DNA of 62,697 nt from Deltaproteobacteria bacterium HGW-Deltaproteobacteria-15 (GTDB taxonomy: Bacteria > Desulfobacterota > DSM-4660 > Desulfatiglandales > HGW-15). Below are positions 43,715 to 53,003 of the stretch, one piece after another; the stretch's first letter is position 1, and every line of letters begins with the position of its first letter. The stretch is from the NCBI GenBank assembly GCA_002840535.1, contig PHBH01000061.1, positions 1 to 62,697 on the forward strand, read 5' to 3'. Both the position numbers and the translations under genes were made by a program. The notes under the pieces are model-generated. The model saw only the letters and a list, made by a program, of their open reading frames with translations. It was not told where the DNA came from and searched no databases.

Positions 43715-45362
43715 GACGATGGACTTCTACCTCCTTCTTCGGAGCGGCCTCAGACGGAGGACCCAGCTGCAGTTGCTCGCTCAACCGCCGGATGTGGCCG
43801 CTCAGCGATTCATATGCGCTCCTCGCCTGCTTCAAGTCTCTGGCGTCACTCCCCTCCAAAGCGTCGTTTTGAATCAGCATGGCCATCTCCTGCCAAACCA
43901 TGCGCGGGTGACCGGTGAGAAGGTCCGGATCCACCTTCCCGACCGATTCCCCCAGACTGGAGAACTGCTTACGGATCTGCACGAGCGGACCTGACTCAAC
44001 CGCCTGAGTAACCGCCCTGTACCCATTCAGCACAGGTTCAAGCTGCGATTTGAACTCTTGCGGGATCTCAACCATGGATTTTTCACTGGCCACGGGACCA
44101 GGTCTTTCTGTGGTCCCGTGTTGATGCGCCATGCCGCTCCCTCCCCCTTCCGGGCTCATCATGCTGGGCTTGGCAAGGATCTGTACGGCGCTGTCGATCA
44201 GGAAGTTGCCGTTGACGACGACAAGCTCTCCCTCCTTCAGCCCGCTTCGCACCAGGTAGTGGTCTCCGCCTCGCGGGCCGAGAACGACTTCCCTCCCTTC
44301 ATAGGCGCCGGGATGTTCCGGAACCGCCACATAGACGACCGCGCGTTTTCCGGTAATGAGGGGGGCGGAATCAGGAATGACCAGGGGTGGATTTTCCGCC
44401 TTGTCCTGATCCAGGGTCACTTTTCCATCGGCACCGATGGTTGCCCGCGCCGATCCGTGGACGAGCATACCCGGTTTCAGTCTCCCGTCAGGATTCGGGG
44501 TGGTGATGCGGACGTCGACCGTGCGGGTCTTCTCGTCGAGAAAAGGATCGATGAATTCGACCTTTCCCTTGAAGACTTCACCGGTATAGGCTTCAGTGGC
44601 GAATTCCACTTCCTGACCCTTCCGGATCCAGACCAGATCGGTTTCATACGCCTCCATCTTCACCCAGACCTTGGAAAGATCGGCAATGGTATAGATGCGG
44701 GTTCCGGTCTGGACATACATCCCTTCCTGGGCGTTCTTGTGGACCACCGTGCCCCCGATCGGGGCTGTGATGGTAATATGGTCGGTGGGCTCCCCTCGTT
44801 TAATGATCTCATCGATCTTCTGCTTTGAGAGTCCCCATAACTGGAGCTTCTTCCGTGCGGCTTCCACCGTGGCTTCGGTCGATTTCTTGATGAGGGGAAG
44901 GCGCCCGCTTTCCATTCTTTTCCCCGCCTGAACAGCCTGCAGCAGCTCCGCCTGCGCGGTGAGGAGTTCGGGACTGTAGAGAGAAATGATGGGGTCGCCC
45001 TTTCGTACGACCGTGCCCGTGAAATCCACATACAGGCGATCGATTCGACCGGGAACCCAGGCCGTTATGTTGAAAACCCGCGTCTCGTCATATTCGATCT
45101 TTCCGACCATGGGAACTTCGCCGCTCACGAATCGCCGCAGGACCGGGGTGACCTCGATCTCCGCAACGCGCACTTCATAAGGGGAAAGCTGGATTGCCCG
45201 TAGGCCGCCGTTGGTAGCTGCCGGACTTTCCTGCTTGGCTGCAGAGTCGGTTTGGGTTCCGGGGTGCACATGTTGGGCATCTGCAAGGTCGGATGTGAAC
45301 CATCTTAGCACCGGGAAGAGAACCCCCCATGCGAGCACCAGAACCGCGATGTATCTCTTCAT
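43707..45362 (-). CDS. cusB: CusB-type membrane fusion protein with C-terminal DUF3347-like domain
   Basis: 551 residues: signal anchor, a His-containing linker (AQHVHPGTQ), lipoyl and barrel parts (GRIDRLYVDFTGTVVRKGDPI, YSPELLTAQAEL, APIGGTVVHKNAQEGMYV, IYTIADLSKVWVKMEAYE), and a C-terminal helical region (about 430-551) of the DUF3347 type often found on CusB. Several Met and His residues (SMMSPEGG, MAHQHG) near residue 405-425 could carry metal to the pump. It starts at ATG 45362 and is coupled to cusA. Divergent from the outer-membrane factor gene. Confidence 0.93.
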   Translation of the reverse strand: MKRYIAVLVLAWGVLFPVLRWFTSDLADAQHVHPGTQTDSAAKQESPAATNGGLRAIQLSPYEVRVAEIEVTPVLRRFVSGEVPMVGKIEYDETRVFNITAWVPGRIDRLYVDFTGTVVRKGDPIISLYSPELLTAQAELLQAVQAGKRMESGRLPLIKKSTEATVEAARKKLQLWGLSKQKIDEIIKRGEPTDHITITAPIGGTVVHKNAQEGMYVQTGTRIYTIADLSKVWVKMEAYETDLVWIRKGQEVEFATEAYTGEVFKGKVEFIDPFLDEKTRTVDVRITTPNPDGRLKPGMLVHGSARATIGADGKVTLDQDKAENPPLVIPDSAPLITGKRAVVYVAVPEHPGAYEGREVVLGPRGGDHYLVRSGLKEGELVVVNGNFLIDSAVQILAKPSMMSPEGGGSGMAHQHGTTERPGPVASEKSMVEIPQEFKSQLEPVLNGYRAVTQAVESGPLVQIRKQFSSLGESVGKVDPDLLTGHPRMVWQEMAMLIQNDALEGSDARDLKQARSAYESLSGHIRRLSEQLQLGPPSEAAPKKEVEVHRHE

Positions 45363-45403
45363 GCTGACCTCAGGCTCCCGTTCGCTTTAAAGATACGTAA
45401 TCC

Positions 45404-45466
45404 CCTGTATAGACAAATACAGATAAATACCCCCTCCTTGAAATAGGGGCTTTCCTGTATTTACAA
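45404..45466. promoter_or_regulatory. Repeated operator-like motif in the cusBA / outer-membrane-factor divergent promoter region
   Basis: CCTGTATAGACAA at 45404-45416 and CCTGTATTTACAA at 45454-45466 share CCTGTAT-N2-ACAA with starts 50 bases apart (about five helical turns). The first copy is part of a palindrome CTGTAT-N6-ATACAG (45405-45422); the second includes TGTA-TT-TACA. The location between divergent efflux genes fits a shared metal-responsive regulator. The region is AT-rich compared with its surroundings. Confidence 0.55.
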
Positions 45467-45540
45467 GAGAGCCAAATGTGTATCTCCTTGGAGAATGGCT
45501 CTAATGGAGCCTGCCATGATTCTTCCCACGGGGGGACACC

Positions 45541-46944
45541 ATGAAAATGCGAACTCCGCTTCTAAAATGGATCATCGGGGTGGCCGCGATCTGGCTATTC
45601 ACATCCGGTCTGTCGGTTGGGGCTGAAAGTGGGGAACAGAGCCCGACCCGAACGGAGTCGTCTTTGCCTGATGTATCGGAAGAGGCGGCCCTAAAGTCCG
45701 TGGAGATGCTTTCCGGGTACCTGAAAACGGCGGCCTTGAACAATCCGGAATTGGAGTCGGCGTTCAAGCGCTGGAAAGCGGCCCTTGAGAGGATTCCCCA
45801 GGTAACGGCCCTTCCCGACCCAAGGTTTACATTTGCCTACTTCTTCGAATCCGTAGAGACCAGGGTGGGACCACAGCGGGCAAGACTCGCCCTGTTTCAG
45901 ACCTTCCCGTGGTTCGGGACCCTGGACCTCCGGGGAGAAGCGGCCATGAGCGGTGCCAATGCAGCCAAAAGCGAGTACGATACGCTCAAGCTCAAGATCT
46001 TCTACGATGTGAAGAACAATTTCTACGAATATGCCTATCTGGCCCGGGCCGTCGAGATCACGCGCGAGAATGTAGAACTCCTTCGTTTCCTGGAGAGCGT
46101 GGCCAGGTCGCGCTACAGTGTGGGTGCAACCCCTTACTCCGATGTCGTAAAAACCCAGGTTCAACTCGGACTGCTCGAGGACCGGTTGAGGAGTCTGATC
46201 GACATGCGAAGACCGACCGTGGCCAAGCTTGCGGCGGCTATGAACTTGCCCGTGGACACAAAGCTCCCGTGGCCTCCTGCGGTCCCCCTGATGCGGATCA
46301 GCATGGCCGACCAGGAAATCCTCCAGGTACTCCAGAAATTGAATCCGCAACTTCAGAGGTACGATTACCTCGAGGCCAGGGATGAGGCGGCCGTCGAGCT
46401 GGCCCGGAAAGAATACTATCCCGAGATCACCTTCGGCATGGAGGATGTGGTCACAGGGTCTGCGGTTCTTCCCGCGACGCCCGACAGCGGTCAGGATGCG
46501 GTCATAGGATCCGTGACCATCAACATCCCCTTCTGGTGGGAAAAGAGAAGGGCCGCCGTCCGGGAAAGCCGGGAAGCGCTCGCGGCAACCAGAAAAGGCG
46601 CGGAGTCCTTGAAGAACAATCTTTTTTCCGACGTGGAGCTTGCGCTCTTTAAATTTCGTGACGCTCAGAGAAAGATCGATCTTTATCGACATGCGCTTAT
46701 CCCAAAGGCCGATGAAGCCCTGGGGGTCACTCTCGAGGCATTCCAGGCCGGAATCCGAAGCTCGCTGGACCTGATCGACGCGGAACAGACCCTGTTGGAA
46801 CTGGAGCTCTCGTTTCTGCGGGCGCTTGCGGACCAGGCCCAGAGGCTGGCGGAACTGGAGATGCTCATGGGGAAGGAGATTCCCTGCGAGGTGCACTGTG
46901 TGGGTCTTCCCCTGAACAAGATCTCACCTGGGAGGCAGAACTAG
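45541..46944 (+). CDS. TolC-family outer-membrane efflux protein
   Basis: 467 residues: signal peptide (GLSVGA), then two repeats of the outer-membrane-factor fold with long helices (NNPELESAFKRWKAALERIPQ, VGATPYSDVVKTQVQLGLLEDRL, then FQAGIRSSLDLIDAEQTLLELE). It is the likely partner of CusBA, encoded divergently 178 bases away. There is no lipobox, so unlike E. coli CusC it is not acylated. It starts at 45541 after GGGGGG. Confidence 0.9.
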   Translation: MKMRTPLLKWIIGVAAIWLFTSGLSVGAESGEQSPTRTESSLPDVSEEAALKSVEMLSGYLKTAALNNPELESAFKRWKAALERIPQVTALPDPRFTFAYFFESVETRVGPQRARLALFQTFPWFGTLDLRGEAAMSGANAAKSEYDTLKLKIFYDVKNNFYEYAYLARAVEITRENVELLRFLESVARSRYSVGATPYSDVVKTQVQLGLLEDRLRSLIDMRRPTVAKLAAAMNLPVDTKLPWPPAVPLMRISMADQEILQVLQKLNPQLQRYDYLEARDEAAVELARKEYYPEITFGMEDVVTGSAVLPATPDSGQDAVIGSVTINIPFWWEKRRAAVRESREALAATRKGAESLKNNLFSDVELALFKFRDAQRKIDLYRHALIPKADEALGVTLEAFQAGIRSSLDLIDAEQTLLELELSFLRALADQAQRLAELEMLMGKEIPCEVHCVGLPLNKISPGRQN

Positions 46945-47226
46945 GTAGATGGTCACGGGGTCTTTCTCCCAACAGACATGAGGCCGGTTAGCCTGTATGC
47001 GGATCTTCGAAGGGTACGTCTGGCTACTATCCCTCTGCTGGGCAATTACAGGTAACAGCTTATTGCACGGGTACATAGTTCCACAATAACGTCTCCCCAA
47101 AATCAAAGTACATATTCATGGTCAATCGCTTCCTTTCACCAGCAGCCTTAAACCGGAGCTGCTCCACTCCCGAAGCAAGAGTACTGATTCGAAGGCAGTT
47201 CATCCGTGACCGAAAGGAGAATGAGT

Positions 47227-48615
47227 ATGAAAACATGGGGGACAAAGAGGGTGATCCGCATCACTGCCACAGCACTCCTGCTTGTTTCTGCGGCCGCAGG
47301 GCCGGTCGCCGCCATCGAGCAGAGGGACGAAGTCTCCTATTTGAGGGGTCCGTACAACATCGCGTTCTTCCATCGGCACAATCAGGCCTTCCGGATCTCG
47401 GCCGCAATACACTTTGCCCATGCCAAGCAGCACGACATCCTGCAGCTGACCCCGCTCAGTAGACACGAGGAGGCAGATATCGAGACCGATGCCGAGTACC
47501 TCGCGTGTCTCTACAACCCTCCCCGCACCGAACCGACCATGGAGTACTTCGGCCCATACACGGCACGTTTCGCCTTCAATCTCTACAGGGCCATTGACTG
47601 GACCCACATGCACCACGAGCAGACCTATGACGTGCTTTCAGAGAAGTCCATTCCCTGGTCCGATAAGGGAAATTGGACGGATCGATCGGTGCGTTACTAC
47701 CTGGAAAAACTGGACGTCCCCAGGAGCCCGGCGCCGCTCGACGTGACCATGCGCCGCGCGGGGGTGATGATGAAGCCCTACACGACGCTTTTCCGCAACT
47801 ACTATCCACGCTCCAACAACTTCTTCTATGCGGCCCACTGGTGGCACCCCGTGATTTACGAGGCCATGATGCTCGGGGGGAACGACGAGGAGCAGGAGAA
47901 GATGGTGAAGGAGACAGATTCCACCTATTACTCCCAGGTCATCCAGAACCGGCCCCTGAGGATGCTTCTCAGCAGGGAGATCATGCCCCGCTACTCCCGG
48001 CTTTCGCCGGAATCCGCCAACATCTTCGATAACCTGCACATGCTCCACGGTATCGCCTACGACATAATCGCCTACGACAAGTGGACGCCGGAGGAGAAGC
48101 GAAAAGAGCTCTACCGGGTGATCGAGGCCATGAGCTACCAGCCGGGGGACGAGAAACTCGCCAGGAAGTTCTCTCTCCCTCACCCCGACATGGACCCGAG
48201 GGTCTATTCGGACTGGATCCAGGGGGTCCAGGGAGACATGAACCGGATCATGGAGGAGATGATGATGGAGATGATGCCGGTGATGATGCCGGGCGGGATG
48301 TCTGACGAGATGAAGAAAAAGATGATGGATCAGTTCCATAAGAAGCTTGCCCCAGGCATGCAGGAGGGGGAGATCCCGGGCAGTATTCACGATGCGATGA
48401 AGCAGCTCATGCCTGACATGAAAATGGACCCGGAGTCCATGAACCCAGGTGTACCGCCCACAAAGATGATCGAGGCCATGCTAAAGGGCTGGAATGAGAA
48501 ATACGGCAATATGCCGGATGTCGCCCCTATCACCATGGCGAGCGAACCCACCCCGCCCGCCCTCCCTGCAGGCGCGGTGAAGCCCATGAGCGTACAGGAT
48601 GTGACCAGGCCGTGA
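47227..48615 (+). CDS. Large secreted Met/His/Tyr-rich protein of unknown function
   Basis: About 462 residues: signal peptide ending VAAI, then an aromatic- and His-rich domain of about 310 residues (FFHRHNQAFRIS, HMHHEQTYDVLSEKS, FFYAAHWWHPVIYEAMMLGG, MLHGIAYDIIAYDKW), and a Met-rich C-terminal third (MEEMMMEMMPVMMPGGMSDEM and further MxxM pairs). No family is recognised. Composition suggests Cu(I)/Ag(I) sequestration in the periplasm or at the surface. ATG 47227 lies seven bases from AAGGAG; 47221 is an alternative. Followed closely by an outer-membrane barrel gene, so both may act together. Confidence 0.8.
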   Translation: MKTWGTKRVIRITATALLLVSAAAGPVAAIEQRDEVSYLRGPYNIAFFHRHNQAFRISAAIHFAHAKQHDILQLTPLSRHEEADIETDAEYLACLYNPPRTEPTMEYFGPYTARFAFNLYRAIDWTHMHHEQTYDVLSEKSIPWSDKGNWTDRSVRYYLEKLDVPRSPAPLDVTMRRAGVMMKPYTTLFRNYYPRSNNFFYAAHWWHPVIYEAMMLGGNDEEQEKMVKETDSTYYSQVIQNRPLRMLLSREIMPRYSRLSPESANIFDNLHMLHGIAYDIIAYDKWTPEEKRKELYRVIEAMSYQPGDEKLARKFSLPHPDMDPRVYSDWIQGVQGDMNRIMEEMMMEMMPVMMPGGMSDEMKKKMMDQFHKKLAPGMQEGEIPGSIHDAMKQLMPDMKMDPESMNPGVPPTKMIEAMLKGWNEKYGNMPDVAPITMASEPTPPALPAGAVKPMSVQDVTRP

Positions 48616-48641
48616 ACCAGGTTTTCATGGAGGAAAAAGAG

Positions 48642-49442
48642 ATGAGACCGAACTGTGTAGAAAAATGGATGGTTGTCCTGGGGATCTTCCTCATCGTGGC
48701 GGTCGCGGGTCTCTTCGGCCCGGGCGTGTCCCCATCGTACGCTGCGGATCACTATAACCTGGAGGAGGGATTGCCCGTTCAGGTGGAGGACGCTCTACCG
48801 ACCGCCTATCGCAACCGGGAGGTGCAGGGGCTGATCCGCTGGGACCACACCAAAGAGGGGGAGGAGCGGTTGCGACTGGAGCCGCGATTCGAGATAGGGC
48901 TCTGGCGAAACCTGGAGGCGGAGGTCGCGGTCCCGTTCAACTATGGGTCCGCGGTCGATGACAAGGGGATAGGCGATGTGGAGGTCTCCGCGCTTTATAA
49001 TTTCAACCAGGAGACTCTCCTCTACCCCGCACTGGCCATCTCGGGAGCGGCCATATTCCCCACGAGCGATGAAGGGGAGGGGGTGGACACCAGGGCCAAG
49101 TTTATCGCGACAAAGTCGATCTGCAGGAGTGCGCTGTTTCATAGGCTCCACCTGAACGTAGTCTGGAACCACAACACCGATGCGCTCCCTGACGAGCGGG
49201 ACGACTATTATTCCGCAATCATCGGCTACGACCGTGCCATCACGGCAGACGCCTTTCTGATCCTGGATCTGGTGCGGGAGCAGCAGAAAGAAAAAGATCA
49301 GACCTACAATCTCTTAGAGGCGGGAATCCGCTACCAGTGCAACCCTCTCACCGTCTTTACCTTTGGGGTGGGCACCGGCATTGGGGACGACTCCCCGGAT
49401 TTCAGGGTGGTTGTCGGCTTCCAGAGATCCCTGACCTTTTAG
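48642..49442 (+). CDS. Outer-membrane beta-barrel protein (phenol-degradation MetA-like transporter family)
   Basis: About 266 residues: signal peptide ending SYAA, then alternating amphipathic strands ending in aromatic residues (LRLEPRFEIGLWRNLEAEVAVPFNYG ..., ISGAAIFPTSDEG, LNVVWNHN, VFTFGVGTGIGDDS) and a terminal Phe, the sign of a Bam-assembled barrel. Family: proteins annotated as transporter or MetA-pathway-like barrels, whose substrate is usually unknown. ATG 48642 follows a perfect GGAGGAAAAAGAG; a GTG at 48612 overlaps the previous stop. It is probably co-transcribed with the Met-rich secreted protein. Confidence 0.85.
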   Translation: MRPNCVEKWMVVLGIFLIVAVAGLFGPGVSPSYAADHYNLEEGLPVQVEDALPTAYRNREVQGLIRWDHTKEGEERLRLEPRFEIGLWRNLEAEVAVPFNYGSAVDDKGIGDVEVSALYNFNQETLLYPALAISGAAIFPTSDEGEGVDTRAKFIATKSICRSALFHRLHLNVVWNHNTDALPDERDDYYSAIIGYDRAITADAFLILDLVREQQKEKDQTYNLLEAGIRYQCNPLTVFTFGVGTGIGDDSPDFRVVVGFQRSLTF

Positions 49443-49460
49443 CGATGCCATCGGAACACA

Positions 49461-49931
49461 GTGGTGTCTCGGTTGTCGAAACGGAGTCGGCGGGCCGGAT
49501 TGATCCTTTCCCTTTATGGATTCTCCTTTGTATTCAACTTCGTATGGGAATCCGTGCACGCCGTGTACCTGTATCAAGGACACGACCTCAATGCCCGAAT
49601 TTATGTTCCAATGGTCGTCTATGTCTCCACATTGGACGGCATTCTGATCATCAGTGTTTATCTCTTGGTCTCACTCCTCTTGAGAGATATCCTGTGGCTT
49701 AGAGATTTGCGAAGAACCCCCATCTGCCTTTTTCTTCTGATCGGCCTCGTCACTTCAGCCACAGTGGAATACGTCTCCGTGCATATTCTCTCTCGGTGGA
49801 CATACCTGCACGCCATGCCGACCCTATTCGGCATAGGTCTATCTCCTCTTTTCCAGTTACCCGTCACAGGTCTATTTTCCGTCCGAATCACACAAAAGCT
49901 TCTCTTCTGTAAATGTCTTTCAGAGGTTTAA
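49461..49931 (+). CDS. Four-helix membrane protein of unknown function
   Basis: 156 residues with four hydrophobic segments (GLILSLYGFSFVFNFVW, MVVYVSTLDGILIISVYLLV, ICLFLLIGLVTSATVEYVSV, MPTLFGIGLSPLFQLPVTGL). The C-terminal half has a close truncated copy after copB (20959-21154), so the family has been duplicated within this island. GTG 49461 or 49464 is the start; no strong ribosome site is seen, and it may be coupled to the barrel gene 18 bases upstream. No functional family is recognised. Confidence 0.75.
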   Translation: MVSRLSKRSRRAGLILSLYGFSFVFNFVWESVHAVYLYQGHDLNARIYVPMVVYVSTLDGILIISVYLLVSLLLRDILWLRDLRRTPICLFLLIGLVTSATVEYVSVHILSRWTYLHAMPTLFGIGLSPLFQLPVTGLFSVRITQKLLFCKCLSEV

Positions 49932-50000
49932 GACTTTCGTGGTTTTTAGGGGGTCAGGTGTGAACCTGGTCTTCACTTTATATCCCCCTCTCGGTTGATA

Positions 50001-50028
50001 TTGCACCATCCTCCCGTTAACGTATTAC
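50001..50028 (+). promoter_or_regulatory. Candidate sigma-70 promoter
   Basis: TTGCAC and TATTAC are separated by 16 bases and end 43 bases before the ATG at 50072. Matches to consensus are moderate. Confidence 0.35.
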
Positions 50029-50071
50029 AAGAAACATCGGGAGATGGATCAAGTTTTTAGGAGGCAAAGTC

Positions 50072-50377
50072 ATGAACAAGGATCAGGAAGAAGAAAGGAC
50101 TGTCACGGCCTCTGAGAGATCTGAGGGCGAAGGAGAGTTGATCTTCGGGCCGGGCATGGACGGCATGGGAACATTTACCGCCAAGATGGCAATCGATCGC
50201 AAGCTGCGGAAAGAACTATTGGAAAACTACGACCTTGTCGAAGTCGTCAACAAGGGGAGATATTACACCGCCAAGGCTCTCAGCAAAGATGGTCAATGGG
50301 TCTTTGAACTTCTCGTCGATAAACAGCGGGGATCCCTTGAGATCGTCAGCAAAACGAAGTCCGGGGCCGCATCATGA
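50072..50377 (+). CDS. Small PepSY-like hypothetical protein
   Basis: 101 residues, cytoplasmic by lack of a signal. The last 60 residues (LLENYDLVEVVNKGRYYTAKALS ... FELLVDKQRGSLEIV) have the strand-helix rhythm of PepSY-type domains and resemble 1300-1671. It starts at ATG 50072 after AGGAGGCAAAG. The function is unknown. Lies just before a Met-rich secreted protein gene. Confidence 0.7.
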   Translation: MNKDQEEERTVTASERSEGEGELIFGPGMDGMGTFTAKMAIDRKLRKELLENYDLVEVVNKGRYYTAKALSKDGQWVFELLVDKQRGSLEIVSKTKSGAAS

Positions 50378-50509
50378 AGGTGTGCGGGGTGGCTCGTATA
50401 ATCGGTATGGAACAGGTGTATCGAGAGACTCGAGACCTTTCTCATCCTTGACAAACGTTGTTGGGAGACTCACTGTTTTCACCAGAATCTGATCAAGGAG
50501 GCTATACAC

Positions 50510-50944
50510 ATGAAAAAGCATTTCAGAAACCTGGCGGCGGTTTTTCTGGCCGCAGTCTTTATGGTGTTTGCCGGTTCTGCTATTGCCCAGCAAGGCGGAG
50601 GTATGGGCAGCGGTGGCATGCAGGGCGGTATGCGAGGAATGCAGGGCGGCGGAATGCATGGCGACATGGAGCGTGGCGGCGCCGTCGGACAGCAACCGAT
50701 GATGGGACAAGGCATGTCCGATAACATGGGGATGATGTCTCAGATGATGAATGACATGCACCAGATGATGAACCAGGGGCAAATGAGCCCGGAGCATCAG
50801 CAGCAAATGATGGAAATGATGAACCAGATGGGCCAGATGATGCAACAGATGAGCGGTCCCCACAATCCTCAGATGGAACAGCAGCACAGCGAGCGGCTTA
50901 GCCAAATGCAAAGACGTCTGGAGGGGATGAAAGGTCGGATGTAG
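50510..50944 (+). CDS. Secreted Met-rich protein, likely Cu(I)/Ag(I) binder
   Basis: 144 residues: signal peptide ending AIAQ, then Gly/Met repeats (GGGMGSGGMQGGMRGMQGG) and a Met/Gln-rich helical region (MMSQMMNDMHQMMNQGQMS, MMEMMNQMGQMMQQM) with His residues. More than a quarter of the mature chain is Met. Such chains bind soft metals through thioether sulfur. The start at 50510 follows AAGGAGG. Probably forms part of a set with 27066-27614, 26426-26983 and 47227-48615. Confidence 0.82.
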   Translation: MKKHFRNLAAVFLAAVFMVFAGSAIAQQGGGMGSGGMQGGMRGMQGGGMHGDMERGGAVGQQPMMGQGMSDNMGMMSQMMNDMHQMMNQGQMSPEHQQQMMEMMNQMGQMMQQMSGPHNPQMEQQHSERLSQMQRRLEGMKGRM

Positions 50945-50977
50945 GGGCGTGTGTAAAGGCCTTAACGCCTGTGGGCA

Positions 50978-51469
50978 TCAATGAGAGTGTGAGCTGGGGG
51001 ATTCCGGCACGGGCCTGGAAAAGGTTCTTTTCCAAGGGGCCTTCTTCGTGCGGGAATCTCCCGTTTCCAAACTGAGGTGAAACATCGCCTCTCCTTCATA
51101 GAGTTCCGCGTTCAGGAAGACGGGAGAAGCGCCATGTGCCTGACTTAAAGATTCTTCCCCGTCGAGCACTTTCCATTTACCCCCTGAGCGAAGCGCTTCG
51201 AGCAGGAGGGATCGAAATCTGCCCTCCCGAATGAACTTCCCGCTGACCTTTGCGTTATCCAGTACAATGGTGTCGTAGGGTCCCTGATTTTCAGCCAGAG
51301 CGGCGCTCCCTTCTCGAGCCAGATCCTGCACGACCGCTTCGACCTTTGGATCTCCGGAATTCCACTTGTCCTTCATCATCGGCCCCATCATGGGCACCAT
51401 CATGATCGGGCAGCCGGAAAGTGTAAGGAGAAGAAGCAGAATAGAGAATATCTGCAGGATCCTTTTCAT
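50978..51469 (-). CDS. Lipoprotein of unknown function
   Basis: 163 residues: lipoprotein signal with lipobox LSGC, a Met-rich start after the Cys (PIMMVPMMGPMMKDKW), then a folded domain (KVEAVVQDLAREGSAALAEN ... GRFRSLLLEALRSGGKWKVLDGEESL) that recalls LpoB/FlgO-like envelope proteins in pattern only. It starts at 51469 after GAGGGGAAA. It follows the histidine kinase at 51479-52567 by nine bases on the same strand, so kinase and lipoprotein are likely one operon, and the Met-rich lipoprotein could influence the kinase sensor. Confidence 0.8.
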   Translation of the reverse strand: MKRILQIFSILLLLLTLSGCPIMMVPMMGPMMKDKWNSGDPKVEAVVQDLAREGSAALAENQGPYDTIVLDNAKVSGKFIREGRFRSLLLEALRSGGKWKVLDGEESLSQAHGASPVFLNAELYEGEAMFHLSLETGDSRTKKAPWKRTFSRPVPESPSSHSH

Positions 51470-51478
51470 GATTTCCCC

Positions 51479-52567
51479 TCAGAAATCGACATTCTGAAGA
51501 CGGTGCTTGTTCTTCAAAGGCAGTGTCACTCGGAAGGTGACGCCCTTATCGTTATTCGGATAAAAGGAGATGTTCCCGCCGTGAGCAATCACGATCTTCT
51601 TGGCAATGGTAAGTCCAAGACCGGTTCCTCCCTTCTTCTTGGAGAAGAAGGGGTAAAAGACTCTTTTCCGGTCCTCTTCCAGGATGCCATGGCCGCGATC
51701 AGAGACCTCCAAGACCGCCCGGCTCCCATGGCGAAGCGTCCTCACGGTCACGATCTCGCCTGGGGGAGAGGCCTGAACTGCGTTCGCGATGAGATTGATG
51801 ATCACCTGCTTGATACTGTCCTTGTCCATCATGCAATTCGGGATCACGGGATCGAGCTCGTTCTCCAGCGCAGTTTTGCACTCGCCGTCCGCGCACCTCA
51901 TCACTTCGATGCATTCTCCTGCAATTTGGGTCAGGTTGCAGGATGAAGCCTTCAAATGGAGAGGACGGCTGAAGTTCAGCATGTCCTTGACCATGCCCTC
52001 CAACCGCGCAGTCTCTCTGATCACCATATCGATCTTCGCTCTGTCCGGGTTGTCCTCGTCCATTTTTCTGCGCACCTGGGCTGCAAGACCTCCGATCGCA
52101 ATGAGGGGCGACTTCATATCGTGGGAGATCTCGGAAACCGCCATCCCAACCGCCGCCAGTCTCTCGGATCTGAGTCTTGCCCGCTGTTCCCGCACCTTAG
52201 ATTCAGCAAGGTACCCGAGGATGAAGGCAATCAGGAAAAAGAGGCCTCCCTCCAGGAGCTGGTGATAGCTCTGGGAAAAACCTTCCCATTGATCGATTCC
52301 ATGGGGGAGGTAGAGGAGAAAAATGATTATTGATGTGGAGACGGCGCCCCAGAACCCGAACCAGAAAGTTGCGAGAATGAGCGGGATGTAGAAAAACAGC
52401 CGATAAACCTCGTGTTGAAGGTGAAAGGCATGGCCAGTTGAATAATGGAGAGTGAGCAAGAGGGCTATGAGGAAACAAATTATAAAGAGCTTGATCTTTC
52501 CTCCCCGGGTCAAGCTCCGAGCAGAAACGCTTAGGCCTCGTGCAACGGCTGGAAAGGTGTTCAACAT
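51479..52567 (-). CDS. Sensor histidine kinase with DUF4118-like membrane module
   Basis: About 362 residues: four membrane helices with an IPLILATFWFGFWGAVSTS signature, a short coiled stretch, HisKA with His about 149 (SEISHDMKSPLIAIGG), and HATPase with an N box (NLIANAVQAS), DRGHGI and GTGLGLTIAKK. No extracytoplasmic domain of size, so sensing is probably within the membrane. ATG 52567 is preceded by GAGG; a TTG at 52606 is the alternative. The membrane part matches that of the UspA fusion at 5637-6461 and a relic at 57474-57695. No adjacent response regulator. Confidence 0.9.
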   Translation of the reverse strand: MLNTFPAVARGLSVSARSLTRGGKIKLFIICFLIALLLTLHYSTGHAFHLQHEVYRLFFYIPLILATFWFGFWGAVSTSIIIFLLYLPHGIDQWEGFSQSYHQLLEGGLFFLIAFILGYLAESKVREQRARLRSERLAAVGMAVSEISHDMKSPLIAIGGLAAQVRRKMDEDNPDRAKIDMVIRETARLEGMVKDMLNFSRPLHLKASSCNLTQIAGECIEVMRCADGECKTALENELDPVIPNCMMDKDSIKQVIINLIANAVQASPPGEIVTVRTLRHGSRAVLEVSDRGHGILEEDRKRVFYPFFSKKKGGTGLGLTIAKKIVIAHGGNISFYPNNDKGVTFRVTLPLKNKHRLQNVDF

Positions 52568-53003
52568 TTCTAGGGCCTCAGAGACCAGTCTCTTATTTAA
52601 GGTCAATATAAATGGCGTAAGCCGAAAATCAAGTCGAAGCCGGACTATCTTCTTGCTCGATTCAGTGACTTCCGGGAAAGCCCAAAACAGGTTTAGATAG
52701 AGTCAAATACTCACCTCATTCTCGTAGTCCCCATAGCTACAATGGAGAATAGCATGCAGATTGTATAAGTAGTATGGAAACATTGTGAATTTCTTATGAA
52801 CCTCCTCGGAACTTCCGTGAATTTGCCCGAGTGAATGATTCCTTTTTCCTAACCGCATGATATACTTTTTTTAGTATCTGAAGCTCGGCTCACAGTCCGA
52901 ATTCTTCCACTCGATCATCACCCCCACCCTATCACCGGAAATTTTGCCGTGGGTGCGCCGGTAAAATCTCGTTGCTTTGCCCGAATGAAAGGAGGGGAAC
53001 ATC
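52568..53003. other. Divergent intergenic region
   Basis: 436 bases between two divergent histidine kinase genes. AT-rich in the middle, with a TATACT at 52861 followed by a T run. No gene or clear operator recognised. Confidence 0.5.
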
